Shown: piece by piece, positions 46,863 through 56,890 of the stretch
How positions within the stretch are numbered: position 1 is the stretch's first letter
Layout: every line of letters begins with the position of its first letter
DNA from: Candidatus Poribacteria bacterium
GTDB taxonomy: Bacteria; Poribacteria; WGA-4E; WGA-3G
Direction of reading: 5' to 3'
Length of the DNA: 64,000 nt
NCBI GenBank assembly: GCA_028818705.1
Contig: JAPPNJ010000074.1
Coordinates: 22,176-86,175, forward strand
Translations under genes and position numbers: made by a program
The notes under the pieces: generated by a model
What the model was told of the DNA's origin: nothing
What the model saw: the letters and a program-made list of their open reading frames with translations, nothing else
The model's database searches: none

Positions 46863-46934
46863 TAGTTGTCAGCCATCAGCTGTCACGCCTTGTTTTTAAC
46901 TGAAAACCGACAACTGAAAACCGACAACTGATAA
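46863..46934. repeat. Mirrored heptad repeat H8 upstream of purE
   Basis: GTTGTCA, GCCATCA and GCTGTCA face AACTGAA and AACCGAC units repeated twice, ending 4 nt before the purE ATG. The right arm is a direct repeat of 14 bp. Confidence 0.7.
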
Positions 46935-46937
46935 GAT

Positions 46938-47465
46938 ATGTCGCTTCAAGAACAAAAAACTCCCCTTGTTGGTATTGTAATGGGAAGTGATTCCGACTTA
47001 GAGAAAATGGCAGAAGCCGCAAAGATTTTAGAGGAATTTGAGGTCCCATTTGAGATAACCGTCTCCTCGGCGCACCGTTCACCAGAACGGACAGTCGCGT
47101 GGACGGAAAAAATTAAAGCAGAAGGCGGACAAGTAATTATCGCTGGTGCCGGACGCGCAGCGCACCTTGCCGGCGTTATTGCAGCACACACAACACTACC
47201 AGTGATTGGTGTCCCAATTGACGGTGGTCCGCTCAACGGTGTGGACGCACTTTATGCAACAGTGCAGATGCCTCCAGGCATTCCTGTCGGAACAATGGCA
47301 ATTGGATCCGGCGGTGCACGAAACGCTGGACTTTTTGCTGTCCAAATCCTAGCACTCCAATTTCCCGAACTGGATGCAAAATTGTTAGCATATAAAGAAA
47401 AGTTGAGTGATGGTGTCGCGGAGAAAGCGGCGCGCCTCCAAAAAGTTGGTTATCAGAATTATTAA
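46938..47465 (+). CDS. purE: N5-carboxyaminoimidazole ribonucleotide mutase
   Basis: A 175-residue enzyme of purine synthesis that moves the carboxyl group of N5-CAIR to give CAIR. VGIVMGSDSDLEKM binds the substrate phosphate, ITVSSAHRSPERT holds the catalytic His, and GAGRAAHLAGVIAAHTTLPV and MAIGSGGARNAGLFA complete the class I pattern. purK is not adjacent in the window. Confidence 0.95.
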   Translation: MSLQEQKTPLVGIVMGSDSDLEKMAEAAKILEEFEVPFEITVSSAHRSPERTVAWTEKIKAEGGQVIIAGAGRAAHLAGVIAAHTTLPVIGVPIDGGPLNGVDALYATVQMPPGIPVGTMAIGSGGARNAGLFAVQILALQFPELDAKLLAYKEKLSDGVAEKAARLQKVGYQNY

Positions 47466-47467
47466 AT

Positions 47468-47503
47468 GGTTTTCAGTCTTCAGTTATCAGTTATCGGTTA
47501 AAG
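47468..47503 (+). repeat. Heptad repeat H9
   Basis: Units GGTTTTCA, GTCTTCA, GTTATCA and GTTATCG with GTTAAAG; no mirrored right arm before the next gene. Confidence 0.5.
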
Positions 47504-47622
47504 AGGTCTCTGGTAACAGCACAGTATAAACTTGGCAAGACAGGATCAGATAAAAGTTTGTCGGAAGTCGTTGCGTCACAGAAGATGCAACCGACACCTA
47601 TTCAACGAGGGGAGACTTCTGC

Positions 47623-48303
47623 ATGCCCAACGAACAGAAACAAAGGTGCGACGATACAGAACTGTTTGATATGATGGAAAAGGAGCTATACGCTGCTGTC
47701 CTTTCGGACGCTTTGGACGCAGTCGGGTACCGCGAGCAGGTGCTACGACACACAATCCGTCCGCTGTATCCTGATGCGATTGTCGTGGGCCGGGCAATGC
47801 CTGTGCTATGCGTAGAGGTCTACGAGATGCCAGATGAACCGTACCAGCAGGAAATCACGGCGGTGGACAGCCTTAAACCGAACGATGTGCTCGTCTGTTC
47901 CACTAATGAGAGTCCACGCATCTGCATTTGGGGAGAACTCCTTTCAACGGCAGCACGGGCGCGCGGGGCGCGTGGAGCTGTTATCGAAGGCTTCATCCGA
48001 GATGCTCGCCAGATCATGGCGATGCAGTTCCCTGTGTTTATGACGGGTTTATCGCCTATTGATTCTTACGGACGTGGCGATGTGATGGCGTACAACGTTC
48101 CAATAGAATGTGGTGGTGTCACGGTTAATCCGGGCGATATTCTGTTCGGTGACATAGACGGCATCGTTGCGATTCCACAAGCAGTGGAAGTAGAAGTGAT
48201 TGAGGCAGCATTGGCAAAGGTGAGCGGTGAAAACCGCACACGAGACGAACTCCGCGCCGGTGCAACGCTTCGGGAAGTTTATGATAAGTACGGAATTCTG
48301 TAA
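47623..48303 (+). CDS. RraA family protein
   Basis: A 226-residue member of the RraA/4-hydroxy-4-methyl-2-oxoglutarate aldolase-like family. The signature GELLSTAARARGARGAV followed by IEGFIRD (Arg126, Asp127) and GVTVNPGDILFGDIDGIVAI matches well. Class II aldolases of this fold use that Arg-Asp pair with a divalent metal; whether this member is an aldolase or an RNase E-type regulator cannot be decided. GAGGGGAG lies upstream. It is followed by a NIPSNAP gene after 49 nt. Confidence 0.85.
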   Translation: MPNEQKQRCDDTELFDMMEKELYAAVLSDALDAVGYREQVLRHTIRPLYPDAIVVGRAMPVLCVEVYEMPDEPYQQEITAVDSLKPNDVLVCSTNESPRICIWGELLSTAARARGARGAVIEGFIRDARQIMAMQFPVFMTGLSPIDSYGRGDVMAYNVPIECGGVTVNPGDILFGDIDGIVAIPQAVEVEVIEAALAKVSGENRTRDELRAGATLREVYDKYGIL

Positions 48304-48352
48304 TCTGTAGCGCAAACTGTTAGTTTGCGTCTTTTGCTTAGGAGAAAAACGA

Positions 48353-48682
48353 ATGATTTATGAACTACGCACGTATCAGGTCGTGCCGGGAAAGATGAAA
48401 AACCTGAACGACCGGTTTGCAAACATCACTGTTCCCTTGTTTGAAAAGCACGGTATGAAGGTTATTGGGTTTTGGGAGACTGCCATCGGTGAAGCAACAA
48501 CAACAGAACTCATTTACATACTCGCTTTTGAGGATTTAGGACACTATCAGCGTGCGTGGGACGCGTTCATTGCTGATCCTGCATGGCAAGAGGCGAAACG
48601 ACTGACCGAAGTCGGTGGTCCGCTGGTAAACGTGGCAGGCTCCAAAATCCTTGAGCCGACGGATTATTCGCCATTGCAATGA
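48353..48682 (+). CDS. NIPSNAP family protein
   Basis: A 109-residue ferredoxin-like-fold protein: IYELRTYQVVPGKMKNLNDR, FEKHGMKVIGFWE, TELIYILAFEDLGHYQRAW and AFIADPAWQEAKR. The family name comes from mitochondrial proteins; bacterial members often accompany sugar or carbon-source genes and are of unknown function. It is preceded by TTAGGAGAA and lies 49 nt after the RraA gene. Confidence 0.88.
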   Translation: MIYELRTYQVVPGKMKNLNDRFANITVPLFEKHGMKVIGFWETAIGEATTTELIYILAFEDLGHYQRAWDAFIADPAWQEAKRLTEVGGPLVNVAGSKILEPTDYSPLQ

Positions 48683-48789
48683 AGCATAGGTAAGAAAAGA
48701 CTGTATGAACAAAGAGAGAATCCAATCCGCTTTAGCAGCAATACCGAAAATACGTGAGCACGCCACGGTAGAGATCTACACACTCCACT

Positions 48790-48818
48790 CGTAGGGGTTG
48801 GGTAACCCAACCCCTACG
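48790..48818. repeat. Perfect 14-bp palindrome between convergent genes
   Basis: CGTAGGGGTTGGGT, one A and its exact complement ACCCAACCCCTACG. It lies between the convergent NIPSNAP and C25 peptidase genes and could act as a transcription barrier or terminator on both strands. Other bacterial genomes carry very similar palindromes as dispersed repeats. Confidence 0.6.
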
Positions 48819-48900
48819 GTGCGCGCCGAATGCACAAATAATTATGGGCTTTACCATAATCAGAAACTTCTCTAACCAACAACTAACAACCAATAACCAT

Positions 48901-51900
48901 TCAACGTAAAATGGCGAGTTTCCCTATCTGCTCAATCTTATTTCCATCTTCCGTGCGGGCAATGACCCGATAAAAATACACACCGTTGGCACACCGTACT
49001 CCCGTCTCATCCCTACCATCCCAACGGGTTTCGTTGATCCCACGGTTAGCACTCGCATCGGTAAGAGTGCGCAGCAGTCTACCGCTGACGCTGTAAATTT
49101 TGATTGCGACAGTGTCCGGTGCTTGTGCAAGGTGATAGGTGAAAAAGGTCTTTCCATCAACCGTCGGGTTTGGAACGTTGAATACCTCACTCAGTGTGAT
49201 CTCCTCATTTAAGATAAAGGTCATAGCAAGTTCCGCTGTGTTTTCACTGGTATCCGCAGCAGTGATCTGGAACTGATACTCACCATTAGCGAGATCCGGA
49301 GCATAAGTGATAGCGGCGTCTGCTGGCGCGTCAGGATCAAAGGTTTCGGTATAATCACTCGCCTCTAACGGTTCAAGGGTTTCGTATAGATTACCGAAAT
49401 CGAGACGAAAAGAGGTTTCGTCAAGGGCACTGTCATCGGTGAGTGTAATTTTAAATCTGGGTTGCTCTGTGAGTACCGCGCCATCTATTAAGGGTTCGTC
49501 GACCAGCTCACGTGCTGAACCTGTGCCGAGTGCAGTTATTTGGATGTCAATAGTAGGGGGTGTGAGGTCAGGGGCTTCAGTGACAAAAAATCTGTAACTG
49601 ATGATTCCGTCGTCGTCCCCCAGAGCGTTTCCATTGAAATCTTGTACAGTGATATTAAACGTATGTTCACCAGGGAAGAGAATTGGTTGGTAATCAACCG
49701 GCACCGTCTGCGTATTCTCCTGTATCCGAAGTTCATAATCGGTGACAGGTTCAAAGGGGCCTCCATCCTTTTTTCTTTCAAAGGTAAAGAATTCTGTATC
49801 AATACCGTTGGCATCTGCCAACACGATAGAGATGGTAGGTCGTGGGGGAATCACACTCCCGGTTTGTGGTTGAATGCCATCTACCCATATATTGAACGTA
49901 GGCGGCTCAGTATCGGTGCTCCGCATGAGCGCAAATTGTGTAAGCTCGTTGACCTCCGCTGTAATAGTTCCAATCTGAGCACTGCTAAACTTAATCTTAT
50001 CACCGAATTCAAAACTTTCGGAACTCCCGGTGACGAGAATCTCCAATCCGAGGTGACTAAGATAAATCGGTTGGTTTACCTTGCCTCTGATTTTGACCCC
50101 ATTCGGGTAATGCGCAGGTTCGGCAGAAGCATCGCGGAGTTCATAACGTTCAGGTTCGACAAAGAAGATAAACCAATCGCCTATTGCGAATTCCCCCTTG
50201 GCTCCAGGTCTACTCTCCACCGTGGCATTGCCATTACCCATGTTAGCGTTCCACGTCTGCGTAAGGACGACATCGCCTTGCGGGTTATAATCGGTTTCAA
50301 AAGCAAGAATATCGGCAAATTCAAAGGTGTAATTGACACCCAACGGTGTGCTCTCTTGTCGTGGGATCCGCAACTCTAAACCGAAACCTTCCTCTCTGAA
50401 CGGATTATCCAATTGCCCCGACTGATCAAGCTTCTGCACAGTTGATTCCCCCTTCCGCTGGAGAAACACTTCGTATTCATCAGTATCTAAAAATAGAACT
50501 ACCCAAGTACCAGCAGGCGTAAGATTCGGATTAACCCTAATAAAGGAAGCCTCCAATTCCTGCTCGCTGGCATTCTCCATTTGCGTTGGAGTGACATAGT
50601 TTTCGAGCAGAAAATCCTTTTCAGAGGTGTAACCAATTTGAGATGACAAACGCCGCCACGCCGAAAAATCTGCTTGCCATGCATAGACAGCCAACCGATC
50701 GGCAGTTTCCGCCAACGCTGCTTGAAATGCCGGTGTCCCAGATTGGAGTGCTGTCTCTTCCCGAACGATATCCTCCAGAGCACTCACATCAAAGCGTAGC
50801 TTGATCTCAGCTGGCTTAGCGAGTTCTGTTATACCTGTACGAAAGGTGGGTTCGTAGTATTGGGCGGCCTCTGTTCCCTGTCGGATGAGTCCGCGCCGGA
50901 GGGCAGCGACCCGTGGAATGGGTGCGAATCGAAGATCCGGTTGGGATGGATCGGTAGGCGACTGTGAAGAAACAGACAATGGAACACCAGCATTACCTTT
51001 TACCTCAGTGCCGAGTGCATTCGTCGGGAAATGGATGTCAAACACCCTATCCAAACTAAACGCTGTCAGTTCCTCTTGCGGTTTATAATTAAACTCATTG
51101 ACAATAAAAGAGACGTGTTGTTTGTTATCGAATTGGCGCGATTCTTGGACATTCCCGAGGATTTGGTCATCAATCCCCGGATCATCAGGATCTGCGATGA
51201 CATAGATTTTGTGTACACCCGTTACAAGAGGCTTTTCAAGTTCCAGCGTCGCAGTCACATATTGCAATACAAATGTACCATCCACCCAATCAGTGGGTTT
51301 GATGGTCAGATGCCCTAAGATATTAGCATCTTCGTCAATGATACTATCTCCTTCTGCATCCGGATTGCCCTCAGCAAATACTACCTCAATATCAGCGCGA
51401 ACAGGACGTCCACCGGCATTGACGATTTCCGCGACGAGTTGGTAGCCGTTTTTCTCTTCATCAAACTCATATCGGATAGGTGCCCTGTCTGCTTCATCTG
51501 TACCAACAGCAATATTGGGACCTTCGGGGACTTTAACGATATTACGTTCTAATTTCGATGGAATGGCTATCTCATGCCCTGTCCTATCAGTGATAAGGAT
51601 TCGATAGCGGACCTGCCGTCCGCCTTGCGGAAGTGGGATAGGTGTTTGGAGTTGATACCACTGTCCACCCAGCGGCACATCACCGAGGGGTACACGGGCT
51701 TTAACCATAGGTATTGTTTCGTCTTTGAAGGTAGCAGTATCATCCCATAAGACGTTGATATTTCGTATACCCGCTGGACCGCGATCATCCACAATAAGGG
51801 CACTGATATTGAGAGTATCGGTGACTTTGATGTCGAGCGTTTCTCGGATGTCGTGTACAACCGGGGTTTCGACCCAGAATCGGGCACCGCCGACAGCGGC

Positions 51901-54900
51901 ACGGGTATCGTCATAAGCAAAGACGCGAGCGACACCGCCGCCCGGTAATGCGCTATTTGGAACATCAATGCGAATCGTTCCATATTCGCCCTGCCAAACT
52001 CTACCACGTGTCCGTGGTGACAACTCATTATTAAGGTCATCGTCGAAATTATTTGCGAAGACCGCGATAGCAGAAAGTGATTCTGTACTAAAATCGGAAG
52101 CACGGGTGAAAGTCGGACTTCCTGTAACCCCAATTTCCGAATTTTCAATTATGCCTACCTCGCCCGCCTTTATGACAATCTCATGCGTCTTGTTGACGGC
52201 GATGCGTTCCAATTCGACCTTTATATCAAGTTCGGGGAGGGCGAGGCGAGATGCGGGATCACCAAAGAGCGTATATTGCTCGGTACCGGGAATCCACTGC
52301 GTGTTCCGGATACGAGTGAGAAAACTAATCTTTGCATTGGCAATAACATGTCCTACAGTCGCTGAAGTGGACGGTGTCTGAAACCCTGTATTTAAATTCC
52401 CGGCGCGACCGACTTCGAATAAAGCCTCAAAGAGATCCTCGTCAAACTCAGCATTTGCTGCCCCATAAGTCAAGCGCGTTGCCGAAAGCGCCGCAATAGC
52501 ACCATGTTCACCCAATAAAAATTGTTCACTAAGACAATGGTTTCCTGCCTGCTGCGGTTTATCAAACTGCCCATTAAGGCAGGTTGTCGTTATGACAAAA
52601 GGCAGGTTTCGGTTTCGTAATTCGAGAACATCCTCAAGCCGGAAAATAGATTCATCCGCCCAAGTTTGAATACCCCCGTGGCCCGTGTACTCAATTAGGA
52701 GGGCGCCTTGATTGATCGCGGAACGGATTCGGAAGCGTGTAAGCTCTGGACTTCTAATCTTTCGGAGGTAGATTTGGCGGGTGTTGTAGCCTACCGGTAT
52801 AATTTCCTCTATGAGTTGGTCGCGCGATACCTCAAAGACACCATCGGACGGGTTGTCCGTGTGATCATCAGCTACCTGGATTAACGTACCTTGCCACGGT
52901 CCTGTTTTAAGATTCTTTTCATAGTTGATGATCTTCTCAACCATAGTTGTGAGATCTTCAGGGTTTTGAACAGAGAGTCTCCCAATTAGCATATCAGGCA
53001 GCGCATCATCACCACTGACGTTGACGAAGCGTTGATCCATAGCAGTTTCACCACTTTCAGGCGACCAACCGTGGAACGTCGGCACGAAGATTGGATAGAG
53101 GTTATAAGTGCCTCGGAATGATGGATCTCGACGATAAAGTTCAACGGTAGCCCTCTTGTAATCGTAGTGAGCATCCCCAATCAGAACAACATAAGTAGGA
53201 ACAGGCTGTTGCCAATTGTTATAGACATATCGGAGAAATTTTTGAATAGCGAGCGGGTTAAAAAGACCATCACTAAATTCGTTGTAGATGTCGCCAATAT
53301 CAACCACCATAGCAGTTAAACCTTGTGAACGTCGGAACTCAACAAGAGGCTGGATGGCCTGAGTAAAGGTCGGATGTGTTATGACAACGTAGTCGGCTTG
53401 ATTGGCGGGGTTCCGAAGCAACGTTGGTGGTGTCGGAACAAGGGCATTGATACTGCGATAAGCGGTACGGCCTATGACAAAATAGCGCGTATGTCGATTG
53501 ACGGTATCCTCAAAGAGGATTTGATAACTGGCACCTCTCCGAGAGACCTCACCGCCAGTGAGTTTACTCGTAATGCCGTTATCATCAAGCTGATACACAT
53601 CTATCGTTTCCTGGAAAATGTTACTAACCCGATATTGGACTTTACCGCGGTTGCGAGGTTCGGTATTCGTATTAAATTCCAAGCGGTTGGTATTTCCCTG
53701 AAAGTTCCGCCAATAATCGAGTTCATACCAATCCAGATAGAAATCGGTGGAACCTATGGGGGTTTTATTCGCATCAAGTGCATCAATACGCATAAAATTC
53801 ACTTGGTTATGATGGATACGCGCCTGTGGAATGTTGCGGGTTGCGATCTGCGAAGCTTGACGTTTCCACTCCTCAACCCTACCAAGTTGAAGTCCATTGA
53901 AGGAGATTCGTGCCAAGTGGAGTGCCGACCCTCTGCGGGAAGCTCCTTGGAACTTGAGACGCAGGAGTGCATTGCGATTGACCTCAAGACGCGGCACTGC
54001 CATAGGCAATTCTATAGGGAAATCCTTTCGACTCGTGTTAATATTTCCACCACGGAAGGAAACCCAGAAATAGTGATCAGCAAGTTCAGACTTAACATCA
54101 ACACCGGACAAAGTATCGTGATGCACATTTTGTTCAAAACGTTCTCGTGTTAGAAAGGCGGTTGGTGCTACCAAGTTTTCCGTACGTGGTGTCGCGTCTC
54201 GCGTCGTCACGCCGGAAGGCTCAAGATTTCCGGCAAGCTCTCCGCGCAAAGCAAAAAGGAGCCAATAGACATTCTCATCAGTAAATTTATTGTCCGACAA
54301 CGCACGTCCGTAAAAGACGATCTGTTCACCAGTGTCAAGAACATCGTTTTCATTTTCATCAAAGATGTAAACGCCCTGCTTCTGTCCCCCGCTTTCCAAC
54401 TGAAGTGTATCAAGATTAATATCCTCTGGTTCAACACCCGCAGCCTTAATGTTATTATAAGTAATGCGATAAAGATCTGTTTTAATAACCGGGATTTTAA
54501 AGCGGTATGTGTTAGCACCCGTTAATGCTGGTGCTCCAGGAATGTTGTTCCCACGCGCGGTGCTATAGGATATCCGCCGCTGACTCCGCCACAATTTCGC
54601 TTGCTCGTAGTTTCGCAATGTATCCCGGAACATGCCCTCAAAGACGGGACCGGCACCTTGAACAGGTTTTTGAACAGAAGAAAATGTGTTGTCGACAGAT
54701 GTTTCGTCCGCTGCTGGAGCGTAGGGAAAATTAATACGGAACGTCACAGACGTGAATATTCGCAACTGTTTTGTCCCTGAATTGTATTGCACTGGGTTGA
54801 TTTGCAGGCTAGCGATGCGCTGATCACGTACAAAGCCGCTGGGGATAACCTCCACGAGTTTCGAGGGATAAAACCCTTGCGAAGCACGGCGAGGGGCAGA

Positions 54901-55296
54901 AACCGAAGTTGGAAAAATGGGATCGTCGGGTGTGACACGTACATTCTCAACACTTCTTACCTCTGGACGCGCCTGAATGACTGTAACAATCGGCGTTCCA
55001 GCGACAGGAATCCCGATGCACTGGGCGTAGATAGGGAGTCGAGGCCTACCTACGTCAAGCGTCCGATCTGCACCCGCAAAATGGATCTCGGTTTCCAAAT
55101 CTGCAGCATCGCCTTCAAGAGAAGGGGAAGGGGTCTTTATCTGAAGTTCTGGTAACTCAAAACGCGCCGTGAGCGTATCCCCTGTGATCGAAAGCATCCT
55201 TAGAGGTGACGCTGGATATGTCTGTCCTATCGCAATGGACATTGAATCAGCATAGAGTACAAGAACTATCAATACAAAAATGTAAGTCTTTTTCAT
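48901..55296 (-). CDS. Giant gingipain-type (C25) cysteine peptidase with C-terminal FlgD-like sorting domain
   Basis: A 2131-residue exported protein. A signal peptide (about 1-24) and an N-terminal beta-rich prodomain precede a C25 catalytic domain at about 630-1010. His873 in YTGHGGIQTW and Cys906 in TTTCLNGQFD have the same 33-residue spacing as the His-Cys pair of gingipain RgpB. A long tail of Ig-like and bacterial-repeat segments follows, and the last 95 residues (VFNVPNPTVDGKTFFTYHLA, IKIYSVSGRLLRTL, NGVYFYRVIARTEDG) resemble the FlgD-like/T9SS-type C-terminal domain. It may be a type IX secretion substrate or a PorU-type sortase; the sequence alone does not decide. It is convergent with the NIPSNAP gene. 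Confidence 0.85.
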   Translation of the reverse strand: MKKTYIFVLIVLVLYADSMSIAIGQTYPASPLRMLSITGDTLTARFELPELQIKTPSPSLEGDAADLETEIHFAGADRTLDVGRPRLPIYAQCIGIPVAGTPIVTVIQARPEVRSVENVRVTPDDPIFPTSVSAPRRASQGFYPSKLVEVIPSGFVRDQRIASLQINPVQYNSGTKQLRIFTSVTFRINFPYAPAADETSVDNTFSSVQKPVQGAGPVFEGMFRDTLRNYEQAKLWRSQRRISYSTARGNNIPGAPALTGANTYRFKIPVIKTDLYRITYNNIKAAGVEPEDINLDTLQLESGGQKQGVYIFDENENDVLDTGEQIVFYGRALSDNKFTDENVYWLLFALRGELAGNLEPSGVTTRDATPRTENLVAPTAFLTRERFEQNVHHDTLSGVDVKSELADHYFWVSFRGGNINTSRKDFPIELPMAVPRLEVNRNALLRLKFQGASRRGSALHLARISFNGLQLGRVEEWKRQASQIATRNIPQARIHHNQVNFMRIDALDANKTPIGSTDFYLDWYELDYWRNFQGNTNRLEFNTNTEPRNRGKVQYRVSNIFQETIDVYQLDDNGITSKLTGGEVSRRGASYQILFEDTVNRHTRYFVIGRTAYRSINALVPTPPTLLRNPANQADYVVITHPTFTQAIQPLVEFRRSQGLTAMVVDIGDIYNEFSDGLFNPLAIQKFLRYVYNNWQQPVPTYVVLIGDAHYDYKRATVELYRRDPSFRGTYNLYPIFVPTFHGWSPESGETAMDQRFVNVSGDDALPDMLIGRLSVQNPEDLTTMVEKIINYEKNLKTGPWQGTLIQVADDHTDNPSDGVFEVSRDQLIEEIIPVGYNTRQIYLRKIRSPELTRFRIRSAINQGALLIEYTGHGGIQTWADESIFRLEDVLELRNRNLPFVITTTCLNGQFDKPQQAGNHCLSEQFLLGEHGAIAALSATRLTYGAANAEFDEDLFEALFEVGRAGNLNTGFQTPSTSATVGHVIANAKISFLTRIRNTQWIPGTEQYTLFGDPASRLALPELDIKVELERIAVNKTHEIVIKAGEVGIIENSEIGVTGSPTFTRASDFSTESLSAIAVFANNFDDDLNNELSPRTRGRVWQGEYGTIRIDVPNSALPGGGVARVFAYDDTRAAVGGARFWVETPVVHDIRETLDIKVTDTLNISALIVDDRGPAGIRNINVLWDDTATFKDETIPMVKARVPLGDVPLGGQWYQLQTPIPLPQGGRQVRYRILITDRTGHEIAIPSKLERNIVKVPEGPNIAVGTDEADRAPIRYEFDEEKNGYQLVAEIVNAGGRPVRADIEVVFAEGNPDAEGDSIIDEDANILGHLTIKPTDWVDGTFVLQYVTATLELEKPLVTGVHKIYVIADPDDPGIDDQILGNVQESRQFDNKQHVSFIVNEFNYKPQEELTAFSLDRVFDIHFPTNALGTEVKGNAGVPLSVSSQSPTDPSQPDLRFAPIPRVAALRRGLIRQGTEAAQYYEPTFRTGITELAKPAEIKLRFDVSALEDIVREETALQSGTPAFQAALAETADRLAVYAWQADFSAWRRLSSQIGYTSEKDFLLENYVTPTQMENASEQELEASFIRVNPNLTPAGTWVVLFLDTDEYEVFLQRKGESTVQKLDQSGQLDNPFREEGFGLELRIPRQESTPLGVNYTFEFADILAFETDYNPQGDVVLTQTWNANMGNGNATVESRPGAKGEFAIGDWFIFFVEPERYELRDASAEPAHYPNGVKIRGKVNQPIYLSHLGLEILVTGSSESFEFGDKIKFSSAQIGTITAEVNELTQFALMRSTDTEPPTFNIWVDGIQPQTGSVIPPRPTISIVLADANGIDTEFFTFERKKDGGPFEPVTDYELRIQENTQTVPVDYQPILFPGEHTFNITVQDFNGNALGDDDGIISYRFFVTEAPDLTPPTIDIQITALGTGSARELVDEPLIDGAVLTEQPRFKITLTDDSALDETSFRLDFGNLYETLEPLEASDYTETFDPDAPADAAITYAPDLANGEYQFQITAADTSENTAELAMTFILNEEITLSEVFNVPNPTVDGKTFFTYHLAQAPDTVAIKIYSVSGRLLRTLTDASANRGINETRWDGRDETGVRCANGVYFYRVIARTEDGNKIEQIGKLAILR

Positions 55297-55317
55297 AACA
55301 ATTTACAGTTTGTGACC

Positions 55318-56451
55318 CTAGGACTTTGTAAGTTGTGAAGCACACCTTAGCGCTGCTACCAGACTCGTTGCGTTAGCAAGCCCTTTACCAGCTATGTCAA
55401 ACGCAGTGCCGTGGTCAACGCTCGTGCGGACTATCGGTAAACCCAAAGTGACATTTACAATCTCACCGAAGCCCAAAAGCTTTATCGGGATATTGCCCTG
55501 ATCATGATACATAGCAATAACAGCGTGCCATTCTCCTTGTACTGCTTTCACAAAAAGTGCATCGGCAGGAAGAGGTCCGTCTATTCTGCCGACTTGGGCT
55601 TGTACCTGCTCAATGGCTGGACAGATAAATTGCGTCTCCTCTTTTCCGAACATGCCCTCTTCACCGGCGTGTGGGTTCAGTCCCGCAACAACGAGCCGTG
55701 GATCAGAAATACCGCTACGCATCAGCGCACGATGGGTGATGCAAATAACATCAGCGATTCGTTGTACAGATAAGTGTTTTGGCACATCAGCCAAGGCAAT
55801 ATGGTTCGTCACAAAAGAGACAGCAAGAGAGACCCTATCGTAGATTGGTGTGGTAGGGGCTGTACCCAAAATAGGCTCGGACAACAGGGCACCAGCCGTA
55901 CAGAGCATCATCACTGCATCGGGCGTGTTGGTTAACGCGGCAAGCATTTCTGTGTGTCCAGGGTAGGGCATTCCGGCGCGGTGTATAGAAGCTTTACAGA
56001 TCGGCGCGGTTGTAATAGCGTCCAGTTCACCGCCTATCGCAAGACGTGTCGCTGTTTCAATCGCTTTGATAGCAGCAGCACCAGCACTGGCATCTATAGT
56101 GCCGATGGAAATATCTTGTGGAGAAAGCGAAGCGACACTCAAAACATCAATTGTCCCGTGTGTTGCAATCGCTTGCGCCGGCGTTTCGATGATATTGAGT
56201 TTTAATTGTGGGACATTAGAGGGAGTGAATCGAACAACCGCTTCCCGAAAAATATCTGGACTACCAATGACGATCGGTCGGCACACCGAATATATGCTTT
56301 TACATGCGAGTGCCTTGACGATGATCTCGGGACCGATGCCAGCTGCATCGCCCATCGTCACTCCAATCTTTGGTGTGCGTACATTGGATGACGTACTTGT
56401 TGGGTGGGTTTCTGCCGCTTCGTGTCGGCTTTGGACATCTTCGCGAGTCAT
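55318..56451 (-). CDS. pdxA: 4-hydroxythreonine-4-phosphate dehydrogenase
   Basis: About 377 residues from the ATG at 56451, which has GGGAGAG 10 nt upstream; an upstream ATG at 56487 would add 12 residues. It oxidises 4-phosphohydroxy-threonine for pyridoxal phosphate synthesis. Landmarks are GVTMGDAAGIGPEIIVKAL, DAITTAPICKASIHRAGMPY with GHTEML (metal His), LVVAGLNPHAGE and MYHDQGNIPIKLLGF (metal His). pdxJ is not adjacent. Confidence 0.94.
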   Translation of the reverse strand: MTREDVQSRHEAAETHPTSTSSNVRTPKIGVTMGDAAGIGPEIIVKALACKSIYSVCRPIVIGSPDIFREAVVRFTPSNVPQLKLNIIETPAQAIATHGTIDVLSVASLSPQDISIGTIDASAGAAAIKAIETATRLAIGGELDAITTAPICKASIHRAGMPYPGHTEMLAALTNTPDAVMMLCTAGALLSEPILGTAPTTPIYDRVSLAVSFVTNHIALADVPKHLSVQRIADVICITHRALMRSGISDPRLVVAGLNPHAGEEGMFGKEETQFICPAIEQVQAQVGRIDGPLPADALFVKAVQGEWHAVIAMYHDQGNIPIKLLGFGEIVNVTLGLPIVRTSVDHGTAFDIAGKGLANATSLVAALRCASQLTKS

Positions 56452-56477
56452 TGCCCGGTTCTCTCCCTTGATCGAGT

Positions 56478-56616
56478 CAGTTGGCAATTGGCAATTGGCG
56501 ATTGGCTATTAGCAAGAGGTCATTCGGAACTCGTAATCTCTTTTTTTCTTGCTATCTGCGAATTGCCATAAGTAGAGCGTAGCGGAACGCCCTAATTGCT
56601 ATCCGCTAATTACCAT
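56478..56616. repeat. Heptad repeat of the second family (S1), mirrored
   Basis: Units TTGGCAA, TTGGCAA, TTGGCGA, TTGGCTA and TTAGCAA at 56481-56515 are followed by CTTGCTATCTGCGAATTGCC and GCTAATTACC, their complement. The middle holds AGCGTAGCGGAACG, also seen (in complement) in H7. Confidence 0.65.
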
Positions 56617-56629
56617 CAAGAGATAGAGG

Positions 56630-56890
56630 CTACAGGCTAATTTTGCGATAGAGTGTTGTAGCACGGGCACGCGAGACGTTCCCCGAAGGCAGCTCAAGAA
56701 CCTCATATTCAGGTTCAACAACTTCCTCTCCATCGGGCTGCGTCAAACGGATCAGATCACCGATAGCGAGCATTTTCCCAGCTTTTGCGATGTGTCCGTT
56801 GACCCTAACTGCCCCTCTGCTACAGAGAGTGTTGGCAATGGTTCGTCGTTTTACGAGGCGGCTCACCTGTAGAAATTTGTCCAATCGCAT
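56630..56890 (-). CDS. rqcP: S4-domain RNA-binding protein, RqcP-like
   Basis: An 86-residue S4 protein, equal in length to B. subtilis RqcP (YabO): MRLDKFLQVSRLVKRRTIAN, then SRGAVRVNGHIAKAGKMLA and a short C-terminal tail. RqcP works with RqcH at split 50S subunits to elongate alanine tails on stalled peptides in quality control. The assignment rests on length and N-terminal pattern; other small S4 proteins (HslR) are similar. It lies between pdxA and lon. Confidence 0.8.
   Translation of the reverse strand: MRLDKFLQVSRLVKRRTIANTLCSRGAVRVNGHIAKAGKMLAIGDLIRLTQPDGEEVVEPEYEVLELPSGNVSRARATTLYRKISL

Noticed and set aside
49540..50379. 279-codon plus-strand frame within the C25 peptidase gene
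   Set aside because: The opposite strand has a coherent domain architecture over the whole interval; no ribosome-binding site was seen.
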